Of a stretch of DNA of 64,000 nt, positions 28,034 to 37,382 are shown piece after piece (positions within the stretch are counted from its first letter, which is position 1; each line of letters begins with the position of its first letter). The notes beneath the pieces were generated by a model that searched no databases, had not been told where the DNA came from, and saw only the letters and a list, made by a program, of their open reading frames with translations. Source of the DNA: Roseomonas sp. (GTDB lineage: Bacteria; Pseudomonadota; Alphaproteobacteria; Acetobacterales; Acetobacteraceae); the NCBI GenBank assembly GCA_031180725.1, contig JAPSLO010000014.1, positions 1 to 64,000 of the forward strand, read 5' to 3'. The translations under genes and the position numbers were made by a program.

Positions 28034-28990
28034 CTAGCCCGCGGTCAGGTTCAGCTCCTTCAGCAGCCGCTCCGTCGCCGCATCCTCCTCCGCCAGGAAG
28101 GCGGCGAAGCGCGGACGGTCCAGCAGCTCGATCTCGTTGAAGGCGCGCTGCATCTGCTCGCGATAAGCCGGGTCGGCGCCACATTCCAGCACCAGCCGCC
28201 CGACGCGATCCAGGATGGCCGTATCGGTGCCGCGCGGCGCCAGGAAGCCGAAGCGCGTGACGAGTTCCACCATCAGCCCGGCCTCCCGCAGCGTCGGCAC
28301 ATCGGGCATGGAGGAGGCGCGCGACGCGCCCGTCTGCACCAGCGGCACCACGCCGCGCTCCACCAGCGGCATGATGTTGGACGGCGCGCCCATCACCAGG
28401 TCGATATCGCCCGCCAGCAGCGCGACCACGGCGGTGGCGACACCCGAATAGGGCACGTGCAGCAGCTTGAAATTCGCTGCCTTGGCCATCGCCTCCATCA
28501 CCAGGTGCGGCGTGCTGCCGACACCGGGCGTGCCATAGCTGAGCCCTTCCGGCTTCGCCCGCGCCGCCTGCAGGAAGCCGGCGAAGTCGCCGAAGGACTG
28601 GCCGCGCCGCCCGGCGAGCACATAGGGGATGCCGATCAGGTTCGCGATCGGCGCGAAATCCGCGATGGAGTAGTTCAGCTTCTGCAGCCGCGGCACCGCG
28701 GTCAGTGCGCCGGTGCCGGCGAAGAGCAGCGTATAGCCGTCCGAGGCCGCGCTGCGCACGCGGTTCACCCCGATCGCCCCGCCGCCGCCGGTGACGGATT
28801 CGATGACGATGGGCTGGCCCAGCGCCTGCGACATGCGGTTCTGGAAGGGTCGGATGTACTGGTCCGCACCGCCCGCCGCATAGGGCACGATGATGCGGAT
28901 CGGCCTGTCGGGCCAGTTGGTCTGCGCGCGGAGGGCGGGCGCTGCCAGCACGCCGCCCAGGACCAGGGCGCTGCGCCGCGTGATGCTCAT
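28034..28990 (-). CDS. Tripartite tricarboxylate transporter (Bug/TctC) substrate-binding protein
   Basis: NWPDRPIRIIVPYAAGGADQYIRPF...GNIG-equivalent GGAIGVNRV...SYGTPGVGSTPHLVMEA. Confidence 0.93.
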   Translation of the reverse strand: MSITRRSALVLGGVLAAPALRAQTNWPDRPIRIIVPYAAGGADQYIRPFQNRMSQALGQPIVIESVTGGGGAIGVNRVRSAASDGYTLLFAGTGALTAVPRLQKLNYSIADFAPIANLIGIPYVLAGRRGQSFGDFAGFLQAARAKPEGLSYGTPGVGSTPHLVMEAMAKAANFKLLHVPYSGVATAVVALLAGDIDLVMGAPSNIMPLVERGVVPLVQTGASRASSMPDVPTLREAGLMVELVTRFGFLAPRGTDTAILDRVGRLVLECGADPAYREQMQRAFNEIELLDRPRFAAFLAEEDAATERLLKELNLTAG

Positions 28991-29018
28991 GTCGTTATTC
29001 CTCCCTGTTGGACAAGGG

Positions 29019-29843
29019 TCAGGCTGTCATGCGGAAAAGCCTCGCCGGGTTGGTCCAGAGAACCTTCTCGCGCGCTGCCGGATCGGGGATGACGCGGTGC
29101 AGCGCCGCCAGCAGCGGGCCGAAGTCGGTGCGCGCCTTGGCGCGCAGGAAGGGCCAGTCGGAACCCCAGATGCAGCGGTCGATGCCGAAGGCCTCGACCA
29201 GCGCCGCCACATAGGGGTCCGTGTCCTCATAGGGCGAGCCGGTGGCGCTGAAGCGGAAGATGCCGGAGAGCTTGATGATGGCATCGGTGCTGCGACCGAA
29301 TTCCAGCAGCGCCGCGAAGCCCTTCTGGCCCAACCCGCCTTCCAGCTCCGGTCGGCCGCAATGGTCGATCACCACCGGCAGCTTGGCCGCGCGCAGCACC
29401 GGCAGCGCTTCGATGATCGACTCGCCGTGGTGGTAATGCACCTGGGCGAACCAGCCGACCTCCCGCGCGCGGGCCAGGGCGCGTTCGCCGACAGGGCCCA
29501 GCAGCGGCGGGCTGGTGGGGAAATCCAGGTTGAAGCGAATGCCGACAATGCCGCCTTCCACCATGCGGTGGATCTCGGCGTCCGGCACCGCATCGGGCAG
29601 CAGCGCCACGCCCTTCAGCCGGCCACCGGCTTCCTTGATGGCTTCCAGCATGTAGGTGTTGTTGGCGCCATAGCCGCCCAGCGGGTTGATCAACACGCCA
29701 TGGGTGAAGCCGTGGCAGGACAGCATGTGCAGGAACTGCCGCGCGGTGCCCAGCTCATTGGCCTGGATGTCGAAGCCGCGGTCGCCGCCCCAGCCCTGGC
29801 GGGTCAGGTCGAAGGCATGCGCATGGGAATCGACGGCGGGCAT
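29019..29843 (-). CDS. Amidohydrolase family 2 (PDC-lactonase-like) protein
   Basis: MPAVDSHAHAFDL, VVIDHCGRP, CIWGSDWPF motifs. Confidence 0.9.
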   Translation of the reverse strand: MPAVDSHAHAFDLTRQGWGGDRGFDIQANELGTARQFLHMLSCHGFTHGVLINPLGGYGANNTYMLEAIKEAGGRLKGVALLPDAVPDAEIHRMVEGGIVGIRFNLDFPTSPPLLGPVGERALARAREVGWFAQVHYHHGESIIEALPVLRAAKLPVVIDHCGRPELEGGLGQKGFAALLEFGRSTDAIIKLSGIFRFSATGSPYEDTDPYVAALVEAFGIDRCIWGSDWPFLRAKARTDFGPLLAALHRVIPDPAAREKVLWTNPARLFRMTA

Positions 29844-29853
29844 GGTGGTCCTT

Positions 29854-30708
29854 TCAGAAGCCGTAGAGAGCGGCGGGATTGTCCACGAGCAGGCGCTGCC
29901 GATCCTCTGGAGTGGGCGCGTAGTCCGGCACCAGGTTCAGCAGCTCCATCTCATCCACGGGCGTCGCCAGGTTCGGGTGCGGGAAATCCGTGCCCCAGAG
30001 CACGCGATTGGGCGCCGCCCGCATCAGCGCGCGCTGGAAGGGCAGCGCCTCGGTGAAGGGCGCGCGGGTCATGCGTTCGGCGCCGCTCAGCTTCACCCAG
30101 ATGCGCTCGTCGCGCAGCAGGTCCAGCAGGGTGCGGAAGGCCGGCCCCTCCACGCCCAGCGCGGGATCCACCCGGCCCAGATGGTCGATCACCACCGGCA
30201 TGTTCAGGCCGCGGATCAGGCCTTCCAGCTCCCGCACACCGTCGCCCTGCACATGCAGCACCATGTGCCAGCCCAGCGGGCGCACGCGATCCGCCGCGCG
30301 GTGGAACACGCCCATGTCCGGCGCCCCGCCGAGAGAAGCGATGAAGTTGAAGCGGATGCCGCGCACGCCGGCGGCGTGCATCTCCGCCAGTTCGGCATCC
30401 GGCGTGGCGTCGTCGATGATGGCCACGCCGCGATAGCGCGCCGGATCGGAGCGCAGCGCATCCAGCATGGCGCGGTTGTCACTGCCATGGCAGCTCGCCT
30501 GCACGATCACCGCGCGGCCCAGGCCCAGCCGCCGGTGCAGCGCGGCCAGGACTTCCTTCGGTTTGTCCTCGGGCGTGTAGCGGCGGTCGGGCGCGTAGGG
30601 AAACCGGTCGGCGGGACCGAAGACGTGGCAATGCGCATCACAGGCCAGGGCTGGCACCGCAAAGCGCGCTGCGCGTGGCATGGCGGAAGTCTGGCCATCG
30701 GCCGGCAT
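29854..30708 (-). CDS. Amidohydrolase family 2 (2-pyrone-4,6-dicarboxylate hydrolase-like) protein
   Basis: CDAHCHVFGPADRFPYAPDRRYTPEDKP, VVIDHLGRV, VLWGTDFPHPN. Confidence 0.92.
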   Translation of the reverse strand: MPADGQTSAMPRAARFAVPALACDAHCHVFGPADRFPYAPDRRYTPEDKPKEVLAALHRRLGLGRAVIVQASCHGSDNRAMLDALRSDPARYRGVAIIDDATPDAELAEMHAAGVRGIRFNFIASLGGAPDMGVFHRAADRVRPLGWHMVLHVQGDGVRELEGLIRGLNMPVVIDHLGRVDPALGVEGPAFRTLLDLLRDERIWVKLSGAERMTRAPFTEALPFQRALMRAAPNRVLWGTDFPHPNLATPVDEMELLNLVPDYAPTPEDRQRLLVDNPAALYGF

Positions 30709-30777
30709 GTCTTTCCCTCGCCCGTTCGGGGCCGGACCCTAGGACCGCGGCGGCGCGGGGCAGAAGCAGGATGTGCC

Positions 30778-30800
30778 GCCATTCCGCATCGCGGAATGGC
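30778..30800. promoter_or_regulatory. Perfect palindrome GCCATTCCGC-atc-GCGGAATGGC, candidate IclR operator
   Basis: 10-bp perfect arms between amidohydrolase start (30708) and IclR stop (30806); shares ATTCCGCAT with 32750-32758. Confidence 0.6.
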
Positions 30801-30805
30801 GTGCG

Positions 30806-31597
30806 TCAGGCTGCCGGCGGCTTGCTCCGCCGCAGCCTTTCCATGGAGGCGGTGATCTCGCGGCTGGCCTGCTTCAGCGCCGGCACCAGCTCTCCCACCA
30901 GCGTCGCGTGGCTGACGGCGGAGCGGAAGAAGCTCAGCCCGATCGTGCCCGCCACGGCTTCCCCCAGCATGATCGGCACGGCGACGGTGTTGGAGGAACG
31001 CGGCTCCACCTTCGGGTCGCGCAGCGCATAGCCCTGGCGCACCGTGTTCGCGATCATCGTGCGCACCACGCGTTCCAGGTTGGGCACGTTGTCCTCCGGG
31101 TCGGTGGAGGCGGCCAGCATCCGCAGCAGGATCTGCCGCTCCTCCTCCGGGCACCAGGCGAGATAGGCGCGGCCCAGCGCGCGCGTCACCATGCTGAAGC
31201 TCACCCCGATACTGGCATGGAAAGGCGAGACAGTGCTGATGCCGGCCGTGCTCACGCTGATCGTCATGCGCCCGCCGAAGGGCACCGCGATGGCCGCCGG
31301 CCACCGCAGGCGCCGCGTCAGCTCCGCCGCCCAGGGCCGCCCGGCCTCCGCCACCAGCGGCCCGCCATGGAAGCCGGCGCTGAGCGCCAGCACGTCGGAG
31401 GTGATGCTGTAGCCGATGCCCCGGTCGCCCTTGGCCACCAGGCCAGCCGTTGCCAGCGTGCCCAGCAGGCGCATGATCGTCGGCTTGGGCAGCCGGGTGG
31501 CGCGGTGAAGCTGGTCCACCGTGGTGGTCTGCTGGCGGTTCAGCTCTCGCAGGACGGCCAGCGCGCGCAGGACGGATTGGACAGGCGGGTCACTCAG
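30806..31597 (-). CDS. IclR family transcriptional regulator (probable CTG start)
   Basis: SVLRALAVLRELNRQQTTTVDQLHRATRLPKPTIMRLLGTLATAGLV wHTH plus effector domain; CTG at 31597 overlaps the stop of 31594..32610. Confidence 0.9.
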   Translation of the reverse strand: MSDPPVQSVLRALAVLRELNRQQTTTVDQLHRATRLPKPTIMRLLGTLATAGLVAKGDRGIGYSITSDVLALSAGFHGGPLVAEAGRPWAAELTRRLRWPAAIAVPFGGRMTISVSTAGISTVSPFHASIGVSFSMVTRALGRAYLAWCPEEERQILLRMLAASTDPEDNVPNLERVVRTMIANTVRQGYALRDPKVEPRSSNTVAVPIMLGEAVAGTIGLSFFRSAVSHATLVGELVPALKQASREITASMERLRRSKPPAA

Positions 31598-32610
31598 CGT
31601 GGCACCTCGGGCACGGTGTCGGCCTGATCGGAGACGGTCAGCACCAGCTTGCCGATCTGCGCATTGGCATCCAGCACCGCCTGGGCGGCGGCCGCTTCCT
31701 CCAGCCTGTGCATACCACAAATATGGGTGCGGATGCGGCCATCCTCCAGCAGCGGCCAGACCTGCTCCACCAGTTCGCGGGCGATGCGGCCCTTATAGGC
31801 GGGCGGGCGCGAGCGGAGGGTGGAGCCGGTAAGCGTCAGGCGGCGGATATACACCTCCCGCGTGCTGATCTCGGCCTTGGGTGCGCGGTGGCTGGCGATC
31901 AGGACCAGCCGGCCATCCATGGCCAGCAGCCCCATCTCCAGCGGTGTCCAGTCGCCCCCCTGCCCGTCCAGGATGACATCCACACCCCGCCCCTCGGTCA
32001 GGGCGCGCACCTGGTCCGGCCAGTCCGGCGCGCGGTAGTCCACGGCATGATGGGCACCGTATTCCAGGCAGGCCGCGCGCTTCTCGGCGGAGCTGGCGGT
32101 GGCGATCACCGTCGCGTCCCGCAGGTGGCGCGCCATCTGGATGGCGGCCAGCCCCACGCCGCTGGTGCCGCCCTGCACCAGCAGGGTCTCGCGCTCTGCG
32201 ATGCGGCCGAGCCAGAACACGTTGTTCCAGGCGGTGAAGAACACCTCGGGCAGCGTTGCCGCCTGGGCGAAGGTGAAGCCGCGCGGAATGGGCATGCATT
32301 GGGGCGCGGGCACGGCGCAGTACTCCGCATAGCCGCCGCCGGCGACCAGCGCGCAGACCGCATCGCCGGGCCGCGGCCATTCGACGCCGGGTGCCACCGC
32401 TTCCACCACGCCGGCGACGTCCAGGCCGGGAATGTCGGTGACGCCGGGCGGTGGCGGGTAGAGCCCCTTGCGCTGCTGCACATCCGGCCGGTTCACGCCG
32501 GCCGCGGCGACGCGCAGCAGCACCTCGCCCGGCCCGATCTGCGGCACCGGCCTGTCCACCAGCGCCAGCACCTCCGGCCCGCCCTTGCCCCTGATCTCAA
32601 TGGCCCGCAT
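31594..32610 (-). CDS. NAD(P)H-quinone oxidoreductase / zinc-independent MDR protein
   Basis: MRAIEIRGKGGPEVLALVDRPVPQIGPGEVLLRVAAAGVNRPDVQQRKGLYPPPPG, LVQGGTSGVGLAAIQMA; internal start chosen at 32610. Confidence 0.93.
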   Translation of the reverse strand: MRAIEIRGKGGPEVLALVDRPVPQIGPGEVLLRVAAAGVNRPDVQQRKGLYPPPPGVTDIPGLDVAGVVEAVAPGVEWPRPGDAVCALVAGGGYAEYCAVPAPQCMPIPRGFTFAQAATLPEVFFTAWNNVFWLGRIAERETLLVQGGTSGVGLAAIQMARHLRDATVIATASSAEKRAACLEYGAHHAVDYRAPDWPDQVRALTEGRGVDVILDGQGGDWTPLEMGLLAMDGRLVLIASHRAPKAEISTREVYIRRLTLTGSTLRSRPPAYKGRIARELVEQVWPLLEDGRIRTHICGMHRLEEAAAAQAVLDANAQIGKLVLTVSDQADTVPEVPR

Positions 32611-32752
32611 CGCCCGGCTTTCCCCACTCCACGGCCAACCGAAGCCCCAGCGCCTTGTTCCGCCGTGCCTTCCCGGGCCGTCAGGCACTTCCCGCCTGCG
32701 GCGGCTGTCTAGCACGCTCGCCTGGGCGGGGCGGCTGCCTCGGGTGCGAATT

Positions 32753-32770
32753 CCGCATTCCGGAATGCGG
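32753..32770. promoter_or_regulatory. Perfect palindrome CCGCATTCCGGAATGCGG, candidate IclR operator
   Basis: 9+9 bp gapless palindrome in the divergent gap between 32610 (-) and 32850 (+); same half-site as 30778-30800. Confidence 0.62.
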
Positions 32771-32849
32771 CGCGGCCGTACTGGATGGCACGGCGCGCGC
32801 TGCCTAGGGTGCGCGGCGAGGCGCGGCAGCACGCGCGCGGAGGAAACGC

Positions 32850-33851
32850 ATGCAGCTCGGCACCGCACCGGCCCGCCCGGCACAGATCGCCATCCTGCGG
32901 CGCCGCACCCTGCTCGCAGCCACCCTTGGCGGGCTGGCCGCCCCTGCCCTGGCGCAGGAGGCCTGGCCCAGCCGCGCCGCACGCATCATCGTGCCCTTCG
33001 CACCCGGCGGCACCACCGACATCCCCGCGCGCATCATGGCCGACCACCTGGCGCGCCGGCTGGGCAAGCCTTTCGTGGTGGAGAACCGCTCCGGCGCCGG
33101 CGGCGCGCTCGGCATCCGCACCGTCGCGCAAGCGACGGATGGGCATACGCTGCTGCACAGCACCTCCGCCGTCGCCGTGCTGCCGGCCCTGCAGCGCGAC
33201 CCCGGCTTCGACCCGCTGGCCGATCTGGTGCCGGTCACCATGACCTCGGCCTCGCCCATCCTGCTGGTGGTGCGCGCCGATTCGCGCTTCCGTGACCTGC
33301 CAGCCCTGCTGGCCCGCGCGAAGGAAGCACCGGGCACTATCAGCTTCTCCTCCTCTGGCATCGGCACCACCGTGCATCTGGCGGGCGAGTTGCTGCGCAC
33401 GCGGGCGGGGGTGGAGCTGTTGCACGTTCCCTATCGCGGCTCCGCGCCCTCGGCCACGGCGGTGCTGGCCGGTGAGGTGGATGCCGGCTTCCTCAGCCCG
33501 ATCGAGGTGCTGCCGCATATCCGCGCGGGCCGGATGCGTGCGCTGGCGAATTGCGCGCAGAGCCGCATCCTGCTGCCGGATGTCCCGGCGGTGGCGGAGA
33601 CGGTACCGGAATACGATGGCGTGCTATTGTGGTTCGGCCTGTTCGGTCCGCGCGACATGCCGGCCGAGACGGTGGCGGTGCTGATGCGCGAACTGGCACC
33701 GCTGCGCGAACGCTCCGCGCTGACCGAACGGATGGCGGAAGTGGGGGCGGAGACGCTGCTGGACGGGCCCGAGGCCCTGGCGGCACGGCTGAAGGCCGAG
33801 GTGCCGCTCTGGAAGACCATTGCTGAACGAGCAGGAATTGCACGCGAATGA
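32850..33851 (+). CDS. Bug/TctC family substrate-binding protein
   Basis: EAWPSRAARIIVPFAPGGTTDIPARIMADHLARRLGKPFVVENRSGAGGALG. Confidence 0.94.
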   Translation: MQLGTAPARPAQIAILRRRTLLAATLGGLAAPALAQEAWPSRAARIIVPFAPGGTTDIPARIMADHLARRLGKPFVVENRSGAGGALGIRTVAQATDGHTLLHSTSAVAVLPALQRDPGFDPLADLVPVTMTSASPILLVVRADSRFRDLPALLARAKEAPGTISFSSSGIGTTVHLAGELLRTRAGVELLHVPYRGSAPSATAVLAGEVDAGFLSPIEVLPHIRAGRMRALANCAQSRILLPDVPAVAETVPEYDGVLLWFGLFGPRDMPAETVAVLMRELAPLRERSALTERMAEVGAETLLDGPEALAARLKAEVPLWKTIAERAGIARE

Positions 33852-34669
33852 GTGAGACTGCCAGGCCGGCCGATGCGCCGCTCGTGGATACGCACTTCCA
33901 CGTCTATACGCGGGACATGCCCATCACTCCCTGGGCCTGGCACCACCCGCCGGAGGACGCGCCGACCGAGCGCTTCCTGCAGATCATGGACCAGCATGGC
34001 GTGGGCTTCGGCGTCATCGCCGCGGCCAGCCTCCTTGGCCAGTACAACGACTACGTCATCCGCGCCTGCCGGCAGAATCCCCGGCTGCGCGGCACCGCCT
34101 TCGTACAGCCGGAGACGGATCTCTACACGCTGGAACGGATGAAGGCCGACGGCATCGTCGGCATCCGCCTGTTCTTCCGCCGCGTGCCGAACCCGCCGGA
34201 CCTCTCCTCGCCCGAATACAAGCTGTTGCTGCGGCGCGTCCGCGACCTGGACTGGCATGTGCACACCCTCGTCAGCGGCGAGGCGCTGCCCGGGGTGATC
34301 CGCGCGGTCGAGGAAGCCGGCGTCAAGCTGGTGATCGACCATTTCGGCAAGCCGGATGAGCGGCTGGGCGTGAACTGCCCGGGCTTCAAGGCCCTGCTGG
34401 CGGCAGTGGAGCGGGGTCGGACCTGGGTGAAGATGTCCGGCGGCTTCCGCCAAGGCTCGCGCGAGGCGGCGCGCAGCTATGCGCAGGCGCTGCTCCGCGT
34501 CTCCGGCGGCGAGAGGCTGATGTGGGGCAGCGACTGGCCCTTCGCCGCCTTCGAGGACAAGGTCACCTACGCCCAGACCATCGCCGACCTGCACGACTGG
34601 GTCCCCGATGCCGCGCAGCGCCGCCTGATCGGCGCCGAGACACCCATGCGGCTCTATTTCGGCGCCTGA
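33848..34669 (+). CDS. Amidohydrolase family 2 (PDC-lactonase-like) protein
   Basis: VDTHFHVYTRDMPITPWAWHHPPEDAPTERFLQIMDQHGV, VIDHFGKP, MWGSDWPF; ATGA overlap with the Bug gene. Confidence 0.92.
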   Translation: MSETARPADAPLVDTHFHVYTRDMPITPWAWHHPPEDAPTERFLQIMDQHGVGFGVIAAASLLGQYNDYVIRACRQNPRLRGTAFVQPETDLYTLERMKADGIVGIRLFFRRVPNPPDLSSPEYKLLLRRVRDLDWHVHTLVSGEALPGVIRAVEEAGVKLVIDHFGKPDERLGVNCPGFKALLAAVERGRTWVKMSGGFRQGSREAARSYAQALLRVSGGERLMWGSDWPFAAFEDKVTYAQTIADLHDWVPDAAQRRLIGAETPMRLYFGA

Positions 34670-34700
34670 CTCCAACAAAGAAAACAGAAGGAGACCCACC

Positions 34701-35684
34701 ATGTCCCGCATCACACGGCGTCAGCTTGGCGGCCTCGCGCTCGGCGCCGGCCTGGCTGCCGGCGCGCGCCCCGCGGCCGCGCAGACCTGGCCCAGCCGCC
34801 CCGTGACCGTGATCGTGCCCTGGCCGGCCGGCGGCTCCACCGACGTGCTGGCGCGCGCCATCTCCCGCCACCTCTCGGAGCGCTTCGGCCAGCCCTTCGT
34901 GGTGGACAACCGCTCCGGCGCGAACGGCAATATCGGCACTGCAGCGGTGACGCGCTCGGCGCCGGATGGCCACACGCTGATGGTCACCACCAATGGACCG
35001 CTGACCAACAACACGCTGCTCTACAAGAGCATGCCCTTCAACCCGGCCACGGATCTGGCGCCCATCGCCCTGCTGGCGGAGCTGCCCATCGTGCTCGCCG
35101 CGCGCAGCCAGATGCCCTACCGCAACGTGCAGGAACTGCTGGCCTATGCGAAGGCGAACCCGGACAAGGTGAATTGCGGCACGCCGCCGCTGGGATCGGC
35201 CGCGCATCTGGCAGTGGAACTGCTGATGTACCGCACCGGCGTCCGCCTGAACCTGGTGCCCTATCGCGGCTCCGCGCCGCTGACCAATGACCTGCTGGCG
35301 GGCGCGGTGGATATGGGCATCGACCTGGTCACCACCTATCTGCCGCATATCCAGGCCGGCACGCTGCGCGCCCTGGGCGTTACCGCGACGCAGCCGATCC
35401 CGCAGCTTCCGGATGTTCAGCCGGTGCAGGCGCAGGGCGTGCAGGACTACCAGGCGGTGGGCTGGATCTCGCTGCTCGGCCCGGCCGGCCTGCCGGCGCC
35501 GGTGGTGCAGCGGCTGAACGCCGCCAGCAACGAGTTCCTCCGGCTGGACGAGACGCGTTCCATGCTGACGCCGCTCGGCCTGGTGCCGCTGGGCGGCACG
35601 CCGGCCGACCTGACGCAGCGCATGGCGTCGGAGATCGCGCTGTGGCGGCCGGTGATCCAGGCCGCCAACATCTCGGTCGAATAG
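34701..35684 (+). CDS. Bug/TctC family substrate-binding protein
   Basis: TWPSRPVTVIVPWPAGGSTDVLARAISRHLSERFGQPFVVDNRSGANGNIG. Confidence 0.95.
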   Translation: MSRITRRQLGGLALGAGLAAGARPAAAQTWPSRPVTVIVPWPAGGSTDVLARAISRHLSERFGQPFVVDNRSGANGNIGTAAVTRSAPDGHTLMVTTNGPLTNNTLLYKSMPFNPATDLAPIALLAELPIVLAARSQMPYRNVQELLAYAKANPDKVNCGTPPLGSAAHLAVELLMYRTGVRLNLVPYRGSAPLTNDLLAGAVDMGIDLVTTYLPHIQAGTLRALGVTATQPIPQLPDVQPVQAQGVQDYQAVGWISLLGPAGLPAPVVQRLNAASNEFLRLDETRSMLTPLGLVPLGGTPADLTQRMASEIALWRPVIQAANISVE

Positions 35685-35692
35685 AACCGCCT

Positions 35693-35711
35693 CCGCGCGC
35701 CCGGCGCGCGG
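35693..35711. terminator. Terminator-like hairpin after the Bug gene
   Basis: CCGCGCGC-ccg-GCGCGCGG, 9 nt after the stop at 35684. Confidence 0.45.
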
Positions 35712-35748
35712 AAGCTACCCCGGCTCCGTTCCGGCACATGATCCGCAT

Positions 35749-35770
35749 GGCCAGGCGGTTTTGCCTGGCC
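35749..35770. terminator. Stem-loop GGCCAGGC-ggtttt-GCCTGGCC in the leader of the hydroxyacid dehydrogenase gene
   Basis: Perfect 8-bp arms 31 nt upstream of the GTG at 35801. Confidence 0.4.
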
Positions 35771-35800
35771 TGAAGGCGCCTCAGCAGGAGAGTTTCCAAG

Positions 35801-36760
35801 GTGTTCCGACGACCCGGCGTCACCAATGGCGCCATCGGCAGCGTGCCCTACATGCGTGACCTGATCCTGGCCGAATATCCGCAGGCCAAGTTCAACGAGG
35901 ACATCCGCCACCGGATGTCGGAGGACGAGATCATTGACTTCCTGTCCGATTGCGACAGCGCGATCATGGGCGGCGATGTGGTGAATGATCGCGTACTGGC
36001 TGCGCTGCCGCATATCCGCCATATCGGCATCTTCGGCGTCGGGCTGAACACCGTCGATCTGCTGGCCTGCCAGCGCCATGGCGTGCGGCTGGGCTTCACG
36101 CCAGGCGTCAACCGCCTGGCGGTGGCGGAACTGGCGCTGTGCTTCATGATTGCCGGGCTCCGCTGGGTGGCGCCGCTCAGCCTGGCGATGCGCAAGGGCG
36201 AAAGACCGCGCACCCGCGTCGGCCGCAGCCTGACCGGCCGCGTGGTGGGGCTGCATGGCTGCGGCCACATCGGGAAGGAGGTCGTGCGGCTGCTGAAGCC
36301 CTTCGGCTGCACCATCATCACCCACGACATCCGCGACTACCCGGATTTCTACCGCGCCAACGGCGTCACTCCGGTTTCCTTCGACGAGCTGCTGGAGCGT
36401 TCGGAAGTGCTCTCGCTGCACATTCCCCGCAGCCGCGCGACGGAGAACCTCTACAATGCGGAGACGCTGGCGCGTCTGCGGCCGGATTGCGTGCTGGTCA
36501 ATACCTGCCGCGGCGGCATCGTGAACGAGGATGCGCTGCTGGAGCGCCTGGAAAGCGGCGCGCTGGTGGCGGCCTGCCTGGATGTGTTCGCACATGAGCC
36601 GCCGGACAACGACCGCCTGCTGCGCCACCCCAACCTGCTCTCCACCCCCCATGCCGGCGCCAGCACGCGCGAGGCCCGGATCGCCATGGTGGAAGCCGCA
36701 CTGCGCGGCCTGCGCGAAGGCGAGCTGGTCGATCCCGCCAAGTTCACCGATTACCTCTAG
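35801..36760 (+). CDS. D-isomer specific 2-hydroxyacid dehydrogenase
   Basis: VVGLHGCGHIGKEVVRLLKPFGCTIITHD, VLVNTCRGGIVNEDALLE, ALVAACLDVFAHEPP, STPHAGAST. Confidence 0.93.
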   Translation: MFRRPGVTNGAIGSVPYMRDLILAEYPQAKFNEDIRHRMSEDEIIDFLSDCDSAIMGGDVVNDRVLAALPHIRHIGIFGVGLNTVDLLACQRHGVRLGFTPGVNRLAVAELALCFMIAGLRWVAPLSLAMRKGERPRTRVGRSLTGRVVGLHGCGHIGKEVVRLLKPFGCTIITHDIRDYPDFYRANGVTPVSFDELLERSEVLSLHIPRSRATENLYNAETLARLRPDCVLVNTCRGGIVNEDALLERLESGALVAACLDVFAHEPPDNDRLLRHPNLLSTPHAGASTREARIAMVEAALRGLREGELVDPAKFTDYL

Positions 36761-36771
36761 GAGACCACGCG

Positions 36772-37209
36772 ATGGCCATCGACGAGCTGCGCATCCGCCA
36801 GGAGCTGGAAGTGCTGAACATCGCCTTCTGGCGCGAGGTGGATTCCAACTGGGGGCGCAACGCGCACACCTTCTTCACCGAGGACGGCGTCTACACCACC
36901 AGCCACAAGGCCCGCAGGGGTCATGCGGAAATCCGCGCCTTCTACACGGAGCGTGAATCGCGCGGCCCGCGCGTCGCGCGGCATCTGATCCACAATTTCC
37001 ACGTGACGGTGCAGGACGCGGACCACGCGACCTGCGAATGGACCATGTGCCTCTATGCCGATGACGGCGAGGCGCCGCTGATGTCGGAACCGCCCATCCT
37101 GATCGGCGCGGTGACCGATGAATGCGTGCGCGGCCCGGACGGCAAGTGGCGCTACGCCGCCCGCACCACGCGCGCCCTGTTCAAGGGCAGCAAGCCGACC
37201 TCGGGCTGA
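36772..37209 (+). CDS. SnoaL/NTF2-like protein
   Basis: VLNIAFWREVDSNWGRNAHTFFTEDGVYTT...GHAEIRAFYTERE...RHLIHNFHV. Confidence 0.8.
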   Translation: MAIDELRIRQELEVLNIAFWREVDSNWGRNAHTFFTEDGVYTTSHKARRGHAEIRAFYTERESRGPRVARHLIHNFHVTVQDADHATCEWTMCLYADDGEAPLMSEPPILIGAVTDECVRGPDGKWRYAARTTRALFKGSKPTSG

Positions 37210-37382
37210 GGCGCCGGCCCCGCAAGGGCCCCTTACTGGCATACATTTCCGGAACTCTGATGGCGGCCGGCGCAGTTCGCGCCGCCGAGGCCGCTCATGC
37301 GGCCCGTCGCAAGGGCGGCGAGCCAAGCGAAGCGCCGCCGATGGAGGGTGCCTTGTAGCGTCGGCGGAAAGGCAGGCCGGCA

